Shown here piece after piece: positions 23,010-33,479 of a DNA stretch of 64,000 bases. Origin of the DNA: Liopterus haemorrhoidalis. Its lineage: Eukaryota; Arthropoda; Insecta; Coleoptera; Dytiscidae. Made by a program: the position numbers and the translations under genes. A model generated the notes under the pieces. The model worked only from the letters and a program-made list of their open reading frames with translations, searched no databases and was not told where the DNA came from. The DNA lies in NCBI GenBank assembly GCA_963971575.1, contig OZ020616.1, positions 33,522,306-33,586,305 of the forward strand, written 5' to 3'. The first letter of the stretch is position 1; each line of letters opens with the position of its first letter.

Positions 23010-23309
23010 ACAAATGAGATTCCTTAGGAAGAAGGCAGAACAAAACTTGACAGAATCAGAAATACAACATATAAAGAGAATTTATGAACAAAACTGGTTG
23101 AACAATGAAAGAAGAACAGGGGTAATGGTATGGAGATGTGTGTAGGATAAACAAAGGAAGATACAAAATGATACTAGAAGCAAGAAAATCTAAAAGTTTC
23201 AAGAGACAGGAGAGGACAACCTGGCATTATTAGGAATAATGAAGTTAAAAAAGCTAATGACAGAAAAGGGAGACAATGGAAAGAGGTAAATGTTACAACA
23301 CGGAAAATA
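23010..23309 (+). pseudogene. LINE C-terminal fragment
   Basis: Plus-strand reading MRFLRKKAEQNLTESEIQ then, after shifts, RRTGVMVWRC and a charged NEVKKANDRKGRQWKEV-like end matches the MRFLRK ... W-GHV ... GRP-.-W...V.. tail common to LINE proteins. A hAT MITE sits immediately downstream at 23318, inside what was probably the LINE 3' region. Confidence 0.5.
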
Positions 23310-23317
23310 CTTATAAC

Positions 23318-23608
23318 CAACGATCCCTCTAAGCTGCGCGCGCGCCGTTTCTTCATCCCTGCCGCGCAGTTAAAATGTCACTCGCGCACGTAAGGCAAGT
23401 AATTGTTGCAAGTTTTTGGACTTAAATGCCTATTGTTAATTACAACATTACAATTTGTAATATAGGTATATATATATGTTAATTAAAAACTAAAATGTAT
23501 AAATTTCAAAATTATTTCCTCCTCTAAAATTCTGCCCACAAGAATTTTATAGCTGCTCAGTCAATTTTTTTAGCGCCCAATGCCCATTCCGTCTTAGAGG
23601 GAACATTG
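23318..23608. mobile_element. hAT-type MITE, 291 bp
   Basis: Ends CAACGATCCCTCTAAG and, inverted, CAATGTTCCCTCTAAG (14 of 16). A perfect 8-bp duplication CTTATAAC (23310-23317, 23609-23616). The GC-rich CTGCGCGCGCGCC follows the left end. No coding sequence. Confidence 0.9.
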
Positions 23609-23616
23609 CTTATAAC

Positions 23617-24261
23617 CCAAACTTAAGCTTCATTATACCCTGACACCTAACAGTAAAAAAGCTTTAGAATAAAGTAAGTAAGTATTTAAATATTTAAACA
23701 AAAACATGTATGGTTATGTTCAATAAAGACGTTTCATAACAGTGTTATATCAAGCATTTTGTAATTATTTTAAATTGTTGTTATTGTCAGTTTTGTTAAT
23801 TGTGTAATATGTATATGTAAATAAAAAAAATATATTTACCCAAAATATTTCAACCTTATCTTATTTGATCTTAGAAAAAGCTTTAGAATTACATTATTAT
23901 TGTTGGAAAGCATTTAATTAGATTATTAGTCAGATTAAGTAAACCTAGTGCTATTTTTCTAAAGGAAATAAAATCAAATAAAAATAAAAACGTGAAACTA
24001 CGACACATTAAGGTGCAAAGGATGCTGCCTACGTTGCTTATCTCATTTCATAAAAATTGATGTGAAACATGAATTTCCACACATTTTAGGATTTCGTAGG
24101 TATCTCATAAATGACAACATTTTTTGGTTTGTAATCGAGCGAAAGTCTGCAAATTTTCTATAAATCTTCGCATCAAGAGGTTACCAGTTGCATATGGTTA
24201 GAAACTAAAATTTAAAAAAAAATCAACACGAATTTGATTTGGTTTTTCTGATGAAACGATT
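23617..24261. other. Intronic DNA with one family-A terminus
   Basis: At about 24056-24110 the sequence matches the start of the 1.1-kb family A repeat (TTGATGTGAAACATGAATTT, then TAGGATTTCGTAGGTAT), probably an old fragment. Otherwise nothing recognised. Confidence 0.45.
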
Positions 24262-24429
24262 GTGGTTTAGAGCAGGCATGTGCAACCCACGGCCCGTGGG
24301 CCGGATCCATCCCGCCGCCTCATTTTGTCCGGCCAGCAATAACTATCCAAAATCCTATTGAATCTGGCCCGTGAGTATATCTTTATTTTCAGATATCAAA
24401 TATGGTTAAACGGTTGATGTTGATGTGGA

Positions 24430-24784
24430 ACAAGCAGCACTATCTCTGCTAATGGAAGTACTTGAGCTACAGGAGAACTTAAATTTGAAGTAAAAAATGA
24501 AGAACATTTCACTAATTGAGTTTTATAAGAAATATTTCCCAGTTGACAAATTTCTGACACTCGCAACTTTTGCAGTTACAAATGTGAGCAGTTTCACAGC
24601 TTTTGCTCAGAAGAGAATTACGCTCTTTGAAAGCACTTACAAATGTGAGCAGTTATTTTCAAAGATGAAGTTCGTTAAATCAAAAATAAGGACGCGAATA
24701 ACGGATTCGCACCTAGAAAACACGTTGCGAGTTGCTACATCAGTTGTTTCCCCCAACATTGACAAACTTGTGAGCAATATGTAA
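24430..24784 (+). pseudogene. hAT transposase C-terminal domain
   Basis: The reading VEQAALSLLMEVLELQENL is followed, after one stop, by a 95-codon open frame: FYKKYFPVDKF, FAQKRITLFESTYKCEQLFSKMKFVKSK and RTRITDSHLENTLRVATS. STY-CEQ-FS-MK...SR-TD-HLE is the hAT dimerisation signature of the GTF2IRD2/Charlie-like group. Catalytic residues upstream are gone, so this is a deletion derivative. The stop at 24782-24784 follows directly after the family's usual C-terminus. Confidence 0.82.
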
Positions 24785-24862
24785 CCCCAACCATCCCATT
24801 AAAATTAAATAAACATTTTGTTCTTATTTAATACTACAATATTTATGCCTTACAAAAGATAT

Positions 24863-24863
<1 letters not shown>

Positions 24864-24894
<31 letters not shown>
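24864..24894. repeat. (TA)n microsatellite
   Basis: About 30 bp of TA inside the hAT remnant, following its transposase frame. Confidence 0.9.
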
Positions 24895-24900
<6 letters not shown>

Positions 24901-25052
24901 TAGAATGTTTTATTTTTTTTAAAATAAAGACAATTTCAGAGAAGTAATTCAACTAAAAAACAAAAATTCTTAAAAAGTGCTGGACCGCGAATTTATTTCA
25001 GATCGCTCTCCGGCCCTTGGTCTTTTGGAAGTTGCACATGCCCAGTGGTTTA

Positions 25053-25507
25053 CACCAACAGTTTCCAACTTGTGTTAAGGTTCCCACGATAAAATTTGGG
25101 GGTCGGCAATAAAATTAGTTTTTGAACCATAATTAATAGTTTAAATCAGACCTGACGAAGAATTTTATGCGGTCCACCAATTATAAAATATAATGTTTAA
25201 TTTTCTTATTCAGCGTAGCCAACATATTACTGCCGTGCTGCTTTAGGCTTACATAATAGGCGTTTTTATACCGAGATAAATACGTATGAACTAGCGTAAA
25301 AAAGCAATTGTGATCGTTAAATACATAAATAACAAAAGGAAGTATGGCTCGCATGAAATTTTTGTTAATGAATGCGGCCCGCAAAGTAAAAATAAAAAAC
25401 ATATTGTTACAAAATGCAATCCGCGACGTAAAAAATTTTGCGGATCCCTGGTTTGGAATATGAGTAAAACGTCTAGAAAATTGATAGATAATAATGAAAG
25501 CGAGTTT
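25053..25507. other. Intronic DNA
   Basis: Plus-strand open frame 25310-25513 and the facing minus-strand frame have no recognisable family. The words GCGGTCCACCAA and GCGGCCCGCAAAG suggest old hAT ends but no pair was established. Confidence 0.35.
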
Positions 25508-25539
25508 TCTTAGTAACCAAAAATGTTTACACTTTCATT

Positions 25540-25862
25540 CGGTTTTGGGAACTTGGCTCAGGTAAAAAGTCTGAATTATGTATTCTGTGATAAATAGTTT
25601 AATTTTAGTTACGTGTAAATAAGTTTTCAAACTAAAAAAATCTGCCTTTTGTGTAAAGAACCCGAACACGTTACTACTGGTGTCAGAAGTGGGATAAAAA
25701 ATGAAAATACTAAACGATCTTAGAGTCAGCAAACTAAAAGGGAAATTAAAAGAGTGATGTCTTTCCATAACGGGAAATATAGCGGTTCTTCAGGTACAAT
25801 TGCTTAAAGCTCTTCTGAGTGAAAATGAAGATCTAGAGAGATTTTTTCTTTTAAAACAATGA
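25540..25862 (+). mobile_element. LTR retrotransposon 5' end: LTR tail, primer site, start of gag
   Basis: The LTR tail (related to 8280-8345) ends GAACCCGAACACGTTAC, followed by TGGTGTCAGAAGTGGGAT (25678-25695), a primer-binding-site-like sequence seen in insect Ty3/gypsy elements, and then an ATG at 25701. The left LTR border is not defined. Beyond 25870 the sequence becomes low-complexity and I lose the element. Confidence 0.7.
25701..25862 (+). pseudogene. gag N-terminal SAP-like segment of an LTR retrotransposon
   Basis: From ATG 25701 the frame reads MKILNDLRVSKLKGKLKE, stop (TGA 25755-25757), CLSITGNIAVLQVQLLKALL, ending at TGA 25860. Leu-Arg-Val-x-x-Leu-Lys ... Gly-Leu-Ser-x-x-Gly-Asn is a SAP-like fold found at the start of some insect gypsy gag proteins and is probably used for nucleic-acid binding. 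The internal TGA stands where CGA (Arg) is expected. About 53 codons remain of a normally much longer gag. Confidence 0.62.
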
Positions 25863-26077
25863 ATTTTTCACCCTATTAAAAACACTGGGAAAAAAATCAA
25901 GAAAATTCGATAAAATTGGAAAAAATTCTAGAAGTCTAGTAGTGAAAGTTCTATTTCTTCAAAATACTAGAAGAATAGAAAACGAGAATTCAAAAAAGAA
26001 AAAATAAATTAACAAAAATTCTCGAAAATTCTAGAAACTTGGCTGAGTATTTTTGTTAGATTATGTTGATCAAATAA

Positions 26078-26145
26078 CTATATAAGTATGCCAAATTTCA
26101 ATTCTCTAGGTTTGCTGTCTGGTCACAAGTTTTACCGTAAACACA
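26078..26145 (+). repeat. Fragment of repeat family A
   Basis: CTATATAAGTATGCCAAATT and TCTCTAGGTTTGCTG then TTTTACCG match the segment just before the GACA run of family A (compare 39308-39370). It lacks the GACA run itself. Confidence 0.7.
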
Positions 26146-27084
26146 CATGACTATCAAAGTGACAGTACCTACTGAATCCTAAAAATATAAATTTTCTTAG
26201 AAAATGAAATAGACATACATTTATTATATTGAAAGGAAAAAAATGTGTCGGAATATTGATTAGTTTTTCACCTTATATTGCCAACAAAAAAGGCAAAAAA
26301 TTTAGTTCCAAAAACACCAAAAAATTGAAAAATAGCCTTAGGTAAACCTAGTTAGTCTCTATACAAAAATATTCCAATCTAGAAAAAATGCTAATTATCA
26401 TTCATTATTATTAGAGAGAGGCCAATCTAGGAGTAAATACGTTTTAATCCTATTAAATTAAAAAGAACTATGTATTTTCCAATTAAGTATTATTAAAACG
26501 TATTATGTCCTAACTTAACCGCACTCTAATTATTATGTAAGCAACTAATTATTGTAACCCAAAAAAATGTTGGATACAGATCTTTATCTTTCAGAATAAA
26601 ATGTACCATTTTTAAGCAAGACGCAAAAATATTATTCTGAAAGATGAAATTGAATCAAATTGTGTAAAAAGTACAATTCACAATTTGTATTAAAAATGTT
26701 TCTAGTACAGCAGGACCCCGAATCCGCTGGGGAGAAATTCCAAGCCTTCCCGCGGATAGTAGCAAACACTGTTCAGGATGTAAAAAGGTAAAGGGAAAAC
26801 AATTTTTCTCTGATGTGTTAGAAGATACAAAAAATAGTTCAAATTTAATATGTATTATTTAAGTAAGTTAAGTATATGAATCTTGACCAATATGAAGAAA
26901 AAAACAATTTTAGAATATAAATCAAATTTGACACTTTTTAAATGGCACCTCTATTATATTATTAACCTAAATTAAAAATAAATAAATAGACTAATATAAT
27001 TTATTTCTTAAATAACTCCGACGCTTGACAACGTCTTTCCTGACCAAAATTTCGAATTAGCGGTTTATCAAAATTTTAGGTGGG
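26146..27084. other. Intronic DNA
   Basis: TACAGCAGGACCCCGAATCC near 26707 resembles a Tigger-type end without a partner. Nothing else recognised. Confidence 0.35.
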
Positions 27085-27685
27085 TTATAGTCTAGTGCCT
27101 ACATCGAAAGATACTGCACTTGATGATAATGGAATGCCATTTGGCACACGTGTTCCTTATAAAAATTAAATCATTTTGACTCGCAGCACCTATTTGTGAA
27201 TCGAGGCAGATTCAAGATGGCGGCGAAATTAGCCCGCCAATTACGATAACGATAACTAATTTTTATGATAGAGCGAAATAGCTAAATACATATTTGTACA
27301 ATGGACTTTTAGCTACAATTTGCCGCGTCGTACGACAACATTCGTTACTTAGTTTACAAGATACCGTCCATAATTCATTCTCAGACGCAAAAAAGTGATT
27401 TCCGAAATGGCTAACGAATTTCGTATGATATGGCTCGCTTTCTATTAATTTAATGCCGTAGATTACGAATCTGTTATCAAAATTGCGCAAATTTTAAATT
27501 TTGATAGATTTTTTTCCCAAATTCGAGACATGATGATATACTCTATCACTGCAAATCTGCGTATATTAATATTTTTTTTCAATTCTTCCTAAATCTGTAG
27601 GGCATATCCTTGGCTACAAGAATATGTGCGGAATTTTTCTCTGAGGGGCGCCGAAATTAAGGTAGCGGCCGAAATGTGTAAAGTA

Positions 27686-27916
27686 TCAACTTCGTATTAT
27701 TTGGACACTCTTTATATCATTTTCGACCAAATCGGACCTGTTAATTACAAAAATGAAATAAAAAATGGCATTTGACTTATTATTATTCGGGTTTTGCCCG
27801 AAATGAAATAAAAAATTCGACATATCCGGCCGGAACGGCTGTAAATTATGACATTTAAGTAAGATACTCCATGTATATACAGAATGCATCAAATTGATTA
27901 GGTTTGTTCGCAGCAC
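27686..27916 (-). other. Mirror-image 76-codon frame, left arm
   Basis: An open frame (MLRTNLINLMHSVYTW ... QNPNNNKSN) whose counterpart exists in the right arm at 29202-29432 on the plus strand. They differ at 11 of 76 residues, which is no better than expected from neutral DNA divergence of the arms, so I do not treat it as a gene. No family recognised. Confidence 0.4.
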
Positions 27917-29201
27917 ATGGTCTCAAATGAAGCCAGTTTCGAAATAACGATCGAAAATCGAATTTAGCTATTTACATCAAATTTGTTGAGTTGTATATCA
28001 ATTTCGGGTATATTGAAGTCGTAGATTTCGAAAATGGAGTTAATTTAAATATTTGCTATATATAAGATTGTATTTTGCCCGAAAAAAATAATTACATGTA
28101 TTCTTTACATAACAGTGAGATTCATTACTCGAGAGTTAAGTACCTCCTTATACCAAAAGAGTAGTATATAGCAGTTCTGATAAAATAATATAGATTGCCA
28201 CACACTTAATACGATTCTAATGGTGGCCGAAAACTATTCTTTCGAAAATGGTTAAAATCATCTCTGATATTTTTACCAGTTATTACTAGTTATCAGGACA
28301 TATTAATTAACATTTTAATGTATTGATAGTTCCTATATATTTGCTAATAATATTGACTTTCAGTGCTACCCTACAAAATAATTTATATTTGTTTACAAAT
28401 CAAAGTCGTAGGCCTTTGTAAAGATAAAATTCTAGTGAGTAGAGAATGTCCATTCATGCTAGCAATTGTACTGATTATTGCCGTTATTAATTTTAATTTA
28501 GGTTTATTTTAAATTTTTAGAAGCGTAAAATATCTCAAAACTATATTTTTTAAAACTACGCCTATGAAAAAACGTATTAAGTCAAGTTCAGGGACTAATT
28601 ACGTCCGTTCCCCAGTAATTATTAATTACTTATTATTTTTTAAATTTAAGTTTATTTAAAATTTTTCTTCAATTAATTGTGCAAATGTTTCACACCTGGT
28701 TTCGATTTCGATTCAGACTAGTATTGAATAAGAATTCATCGAATCTCTTCATTTTTTATACAATTAGGTAGTAGAGGAAGTCAGTATTATTGGCACATAT
28801 AGAGGATTTATCAACACATTACAATGTTCTCCTGATAACTAGTAAAAATATCAGAGATGATTTTAACCATTTTCGAAAGAGTAGTTTTCGGCCACAATTA
28901 GAATCGTATTAAGTGTGTATTAAACTATATTATTTTGTCAGAACTGCTATATACTACTCTTTTGGGATGGGGAGGTACTTAACTCTCGTGTAATGAATCT
29001 CACTGTTACGTTAAGAATACATGTAATTATTTTTTTCGGGCAAAATACAATCTTATATGTAGCAAATCTTTAAAATAACTCCATTTTCGAAATCTACGAC
29101 TTCAGTATACCCGAAATTGATATACAACTCAACAAATTTGATGTAAATAGCAAAATTTGATTTTCGAGCGTTATTTCGAAAGCGGCTTCATTTGAGACCA
29201 G

Positions 29202-29432
29202 GTGCTGCGAATAAACCTAATCAAATTGATGCATTCCGTATATACATGGAGTATCTTACTTAAATGTCATAATTTAAAGCCGTTCCGGCCGGATATGTCG
29301 AATTTCTTATTTCATTTCGGGCAAAACCCGAATAATAACAAGTCATGTGACTTTTTTTATTTAATTTTTGTAATCTACAGGTCCTATTTGGTCGAGAGCG
29401 ATATAAAAAGTGTCAAAATAATACGAAGTTGA
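29202..29432 (+). other. Mirror-image 76-codon frame, right arm
   Basis: Partner of the left-arm frame (27686-27916). Reads MLRINLIKLMHSVYTW. Listed because both frames stayed open after the arms separated. Function unknown. Confidence 0.4.
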
Positions 29433-30049
29433 GCATTTACATATTTCGGCCGCTATCTTAATTTCGGCGCCCCTCAGAGAAAAATTCCGCACATATTCTT
29501 GTAGCCAAGGATATGCCCTACAGATTTAGGAAGAATTGAAACAAAATATTAATATACACAGATTTGCAGTGATTGAGTATATGATCATGTCTCAAATTTG
29601 GGAAAAAAATCTATCAAAATTTAAAATTTTCGCCATTTTGATAACAGATTCGTAATCTACGGCATTAAGTTAATAGAAAACGAGCCATATTATACGAAAT
29701 TCGTTAGCCATTTCGGAAATCACTTTTTTGCGTCTGGGAATGAATTATGGACGGTATCTTGTAAACTAAGTGACGGAAATTCGCGTACGACGCGACAAAT
29801 TGTAGCTAAAGGTCCATTATACAAATATGTATTTAGCTATTTTGCTCTATCATAAAAATTAGTTATCGTTATCGTAATTGGCGCGCTAGTTTCGCCGCCA
29901 TCTTGAATCTGCCTCGATTCACAAATAGGTGCTGCGGGTCAAAATTATTTAATTTTTATAAAGAACACGTGTGCCAAATGGCATTCCATTATCATCAAGT
30001 GCAGTATCAACGTAAAATATGGTGCGTAGGCACCAGACTATTACAAATA

Positions 30050-30185
30050 AGGTGACCATACGTCCCGAATTACCCGGGACAGTACCGAATTTCCGCCTTG
30101 TGTCCCGATTTTTTTCAGAAGAAATATTTGTCCCGAATTCAGGTTTTTTGTCCCAATTTGTCCCGAATTTTAAAAAAGTTATTAG
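30050..30185 (+). repeat. Single hAT-type terminus with TGTCCCGAATT repeats
   Basis: Begins AAGGTGACCATACGTCCCG and contains at least five TCCCGA(A/T)TT-like words plus CCCGGGAC. This resembles one end of a hAT family whose ends start GGTGACCATA. No matching far end was found. Confidence 0.5.
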
Positions 30186-30211
30186 CTGTCTCATTTTTTA
30201 ATACGGAACTA

Positions 30212-30345
30212 ACAGGAAAAGTTCATTTTTTATGTTGTATATTGACAATACATTTATAATATTATCATAGTATTGGTTCACACGGATACGCCAAAATCTG
30301 TTTACACCACAACAGTCACCAAAGTAACCAGATCAAGTTTCGTAT
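30212..30345 (+). repeat. Dispersed repeat D, copy 1
   Basis: Shares TTCATTTTTTATGTTGTATA, GGTTCACAYGG-TACG, then AAAATC-GTTT-CACCACAA and GTCACCAAA in order with 61060-61275. Copy 2 is longer because of AT-rich expansion. Class unknown. Confidence 0.65.
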
Positions 30346-31511
30346 TACAAATTGAGACAGATTATACTTATTTTCAATATATATGTTAAGATCAAAACTA
30401 GTTCTTGGATCTCCTTTGTAATATGTTACAATAGTAACCATAACATGATGACATATGTGTGACAGATTATAATTAGACGTAGTAATAAATGCTTATATGT
30501 GCTTGGATTTGTGTTTTTTAATTGATATTATCATAAACGCTATAAAGCGTTCTATCATCAGAAGTGTGATCCCTACACCTACAACTAATTTTGGCCAATT
30601 TTGTTTGCCATACATAAAATATTTTGAAAATGACAAAAAGTGAAGTGACAGAAAAATTGGCAGTGGCCAAAATAAAATTTAAATGTCAAAATTGACTAAT
30701 AAGAGTTTTTAAAATGGAAAACACAAGTGCTATATTATAATTAAACTGTAAAAAAATAATTAACCCCAAAACGGTGTGTACCCATATTTGGTGTGCCACA
30801 ATGATGAATAAAAGTTGAAATGTACATATTTGTACATATTTGACATATTTGTACATATTTGACGAGAATACCAATATAAATAACAGATTTTACAATTGAT
30901 GCACATGCTATGTAATACTAAATGTGAACGATGTAATACTGTGCACATTGCTTGCGCAGATCTTTTGTTACAGCTATTGCAGCTTTAGAACATATTTTAG
31001 AGCCGGGATATAAATTCATTTAATGTATTCTTTGTTCTTTGGAGTTCTTCAACCAGGACTAAAACAGTGGGAACCGTAGGGTACTGCTTAATTTTACTTG
31101 TTTTACCAATGCGATTGATAACAGATCAAGGTGTAGTATACCTGAAATGGCAAATGTAATGATCTGAAGAGAAATAATAATAAAAAAATGTCAGAATGGA
31201 CGAGCGTTTGTCTATTGACAGACAAATAGTACGAAGGTAACTAGTTAGATGATGATGATTAAAAGTGACGATGATTAAAGTGGTAAGAGACATATTATTG
31301 CTTTGATTAAATGAGAAGGCACGTTGCGTGTGGGATAATAAGGCACGGAGTAGGAAGCAGCGACTGTCACTGAGCATGTTGGGTACTGTAGACAACCTGT
31401 AATGAAATAGACAGATAGATAGTTGAGTTGAGAATTGATAGCTTGTTGAGTACCGCAAGACACACTGTACAATGCTGATATGGCACGTGTTAGCCATAAT
31501 TAGTTGTTTGA

Positions 31512-31816
31512 CTCTGGATGGTCAGGGACCTCAAGGAATTGTGGTGGTTTTGTTTCACTCTGGAGGCTCAGGGACCTCAAGGAGTTGTTGGACCTAAAAT
31601 GGTCGTGTTTGTCTTCTTGACTCTGGATGGTCAGGGACCTCAAGGAGTTGTGTTAGTTTTGTTTAACTCTGGATGGTCAGGGTCCTCAAGGAGTTCAGAG
31701 GAACTCTGGATAGTCAGGGACCTCAAGAATTTGTGTTTGTTTTGTTCGACGCTGAATGTTCAGGGACCTCAAGGAGTTCAGTGAAACTCTGGATGGTCAG
31801 GAACCTCAAGGAGACG
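31512..31816 (+). repeat. Minisatellite, 7 units around 36-64 bp
   Basis: Core CTCTGGATGGTCAGGGACCT then CAAGGAGTT repeats seven times, starting at about 31512, 31557, 31621, 31668, 31704, 31750 and 31787. The core is conserved, and the spacer after it varies in length (TTTTGTTT-type or CAGAGGA-type). GC content is well above the surroundings. Confidence 0.92.
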
Positions 31817-31844
31817 GGCAAAACTAACATTATGTTTTCGTTTC

Positions 31845-31997
31845 CTGTTTTATTTTGCAGTTATTAAATTCTCAAGATGCCGCGAGGACGTGGCAGGAGC
31901 CAGACGACCGTGTTAGGATAAGTTGTTTTATTTTTCAGTTAAATTCAGACGAAGCCGCGAGGACGCGGCAAGATCAGGGCGGCCGTGTTAAGATAAA
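31845..31997 (+). repeat. Tandem pair of about 76 bp with CCGCGAGGACG core
   Basis: Two units, each running GTTTTATTTT, CAGTTA, GCCGCGAGGACGYGGCA, then GACCGTGTTAGGATAA (first) or GGCCGTGTTAAGATAA (second). Directly followed by the second 70-bp repeat. May be remnants of a retroelement terminus; not resolved. Confidence 0.65.
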
Positions 31998-32264
31998 AAT
32001 ATGATGACATATGTGTGGCAGATTGTAAATAGACGTAGTAATAAATGCTTATATGTGCTTGGATTTTTACAAAACTTGAACTAAAAAAAAATCTACCGTA
32101 AGGGTATTTTATTTGAGGATCAGCTTTTGGAGTGTGAATTATGAAGAAAATTGCGGATTTTTATAAAATGCTTCAAAGCAGAAAAGACCTAGTTTAAAAG
32201 ATCCATAGTTCGGAAAAACAAAAAAAATCTACTGTGTAATATAAATGAATAAATTTTGAATTCA

Positions 32265-32605
32265 TTTAAAAAAATCATCTGTGGCCACCACAGGACCACC
32301 ATCATAAAGTACTTGTTTAATTTATGCTGCTTTATCAAAAAATGTCTCAAATAAAAGTTGTTAGTTATTGATTTTCTAGCAACTTTTGTTAAATAATTTT
32401 TTTCGAAATATTTCTCTGTTGTGATATATTCGAAATCTTAAAACCGACACGAGTAAACTCCCATTTCGAGTAAATCGATTTTTACCAAAAAGTTCGATCA
32501 ATTCGTGCCATTGATGTCAAAAGCTTAAATATGAAGTTTCATAAAATTCCTTTTAGCAGAATTTGCTCTGCACGTGTACACAGACCGGCAGACAGACAGA
32601 CAGAC
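32265..32605 (+). repeat. GACA repeat family B, copy 2 (3'-truncated)
   Basis: Starts AAAAAAATCATCTGTGGCCA like copy 1 and runs through the TCGTGCCATTG core to the GACA run (32584-32608), where it stops. The next copy begins at once, giving a head-to-tail pair. Confidence 0.75.
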
Positions 32606-33103
32606 ATCATGCTTTTTTTTTCATTCGTCATGACCATGGAAACGTTACATATAAGTATGAAAAAATTGAGACTTAAGTATGAAAAAATTTCGAATAATTT
32701 TTCAAATTTATTTCGTAGCAAATGTCTCAAATAAAAGTTGTTAGTTATTGCTTTTATAGCAGCTTTTGTTCAATAAATTTTTTGAAATATTTTTCTGTTG
32801 TGAAATATTTGCAAAAATCTTAAAATCTTCCATTTTTAGTCAACCGATTTTTACCAAAAGTTGATCAACTCGTGCCATTGATGGCAGAAGCTTAAATATG
32901 AAGTTTCATAAAAATCCTTTCAGCCGAATTTGCTCTGCACGTGTACACGGACAGACGGACAGACAGACCGACAGAGATCATGCTAAAAATAGTCAAAACG
33001 TTATGTAGGGACCTCAATTCCTGGAGATCCATCGAAATCTCGAAATTTCAAAATCTGTATGATCACAATACCTCCCTTATATATGTTGGCGGTCGGTAAA
33101 AAT
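32606..33103 (+). repeat. GACA repeat family B, copy 3
   Basis: Begins near CATGACCATGGAAACG and is complete to the closing TATATATGTTGGCGGTCGG. It contains (GACA/GACG)n at 32949-32974 and GTTATGTAGGGACCT after it, as in copy 1. Confidence 0.78.
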
Positions 33104-33196
33104 TCTCTAATTTTAATAATGTTCTTTTTAATATGATGAGGAAGTAATGGGATTCGGACTGGTCAGAAATTAAAATTAAAACAATATTTTAACTTC

Positions 33197-33234
33197 GCTA
33201 ACGTTTCGATTTAATATGAAATCTTCATCAGAGC
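33197..33234 (-). ncRNA. Second hammerhead-ribozyme-like motif
   Basis: Minus strand: CTGATGA (33225-33231), bulged A, GATTT/AAATC as stem II around a CATATT loop, GAAA (33204-33207), then ACGT as a self-complementary stub in place of stem III, T, and AGC pairing with GCT as stem I. Same architecture as 18279-18325. Minimal stem III hammerheads of Penelope-like elements are thought to act as dimers. No Penelope coding sequence lies nearby, so this would be a leftover terminal piece. Confidence 0.5.
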
Positions 33235-33479
33235 TAGGTTAAAAAGTCACAAAATAAAATAAATTAGTCAGATATATAAAATTTAACGTCCACATAATGT
33301 GAGAGGGCATTGAACTTATCTATCCTAATTCAAGTTCTTTTTAATAATATAAATTAATTATCAGTGATTGGAAATTTTTATCTACTTTAAATTATAATTA
33401 TTGATTGTACATAATTTTATTTAAAAAATGAATTACACAATTATATTTGAATAATTACCCCCCCCCCCTCCCCCGGGTA

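Larger units (their letters stand above)
24270..25044 (+). mobile_element. hAT transposon remnant (GTF2IRD2-like transposase end)
   Basis: The inverted core GGCATGTGCAAC / GTTGCACATGCC lies at the two ends, and an 8-bp GTGGTTTA occurs on both sides (24262-24269, 25045-25052), which sets these limits. The outer few bases are not symmetrical, so the exact terminus could be 3 bases further in. Contains a hAT dimerisation domain and GC-rich subterminal CGGCCCGTGGGCCGG. Confidence 0.75.
27088..30040. mobile_element. Foldback-type element with 1.2-kb inverted arms
   Basis: Arms of about 1.22 kb (27088-28310 and 28820-30040) are inverted copies, easily aligned end to end, around a 0.5-kb unique centre. 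Ends read TAGTCTAGTG / CACCAGACTA, with TTA just outside on both sides (27085-27087, 30041-30043), a possible 3-bp target duplication. Each arm carries the same two short frames. No transposase is recognisable, so superfamily is unknown; TTA would fit PIF/Harbinger-like insertion but the ends do not look typical. Confidence 0.85.
30443..32067 (+). repeat. 70-bp direct repeats bracketing 1.5 kb
   Basis: The stretch ATGATGACATATGTGTG followed by GCAGATT/ACAGATT and GTAGTAATAAATGCTTATAT occurs at 30443-30512 and again at 31999-32067, about 93% alike. The 1.49 kb between holds the minisatellite at 31512 and the tandem pair at 31845. Could be short terminal repeats or a segmental duplication. Confidence 0.7.

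Noticed and set aside
30050..30185. Complete hAT element starting GGTGACCATA
   Set aside because: No inverted partner end found in the following several kilobases.
31512..31816. CRISPR-like array
   Set aside because: Spacers are related to each other and of unequal length; this is a minisatellite in a eukaryotic intron.
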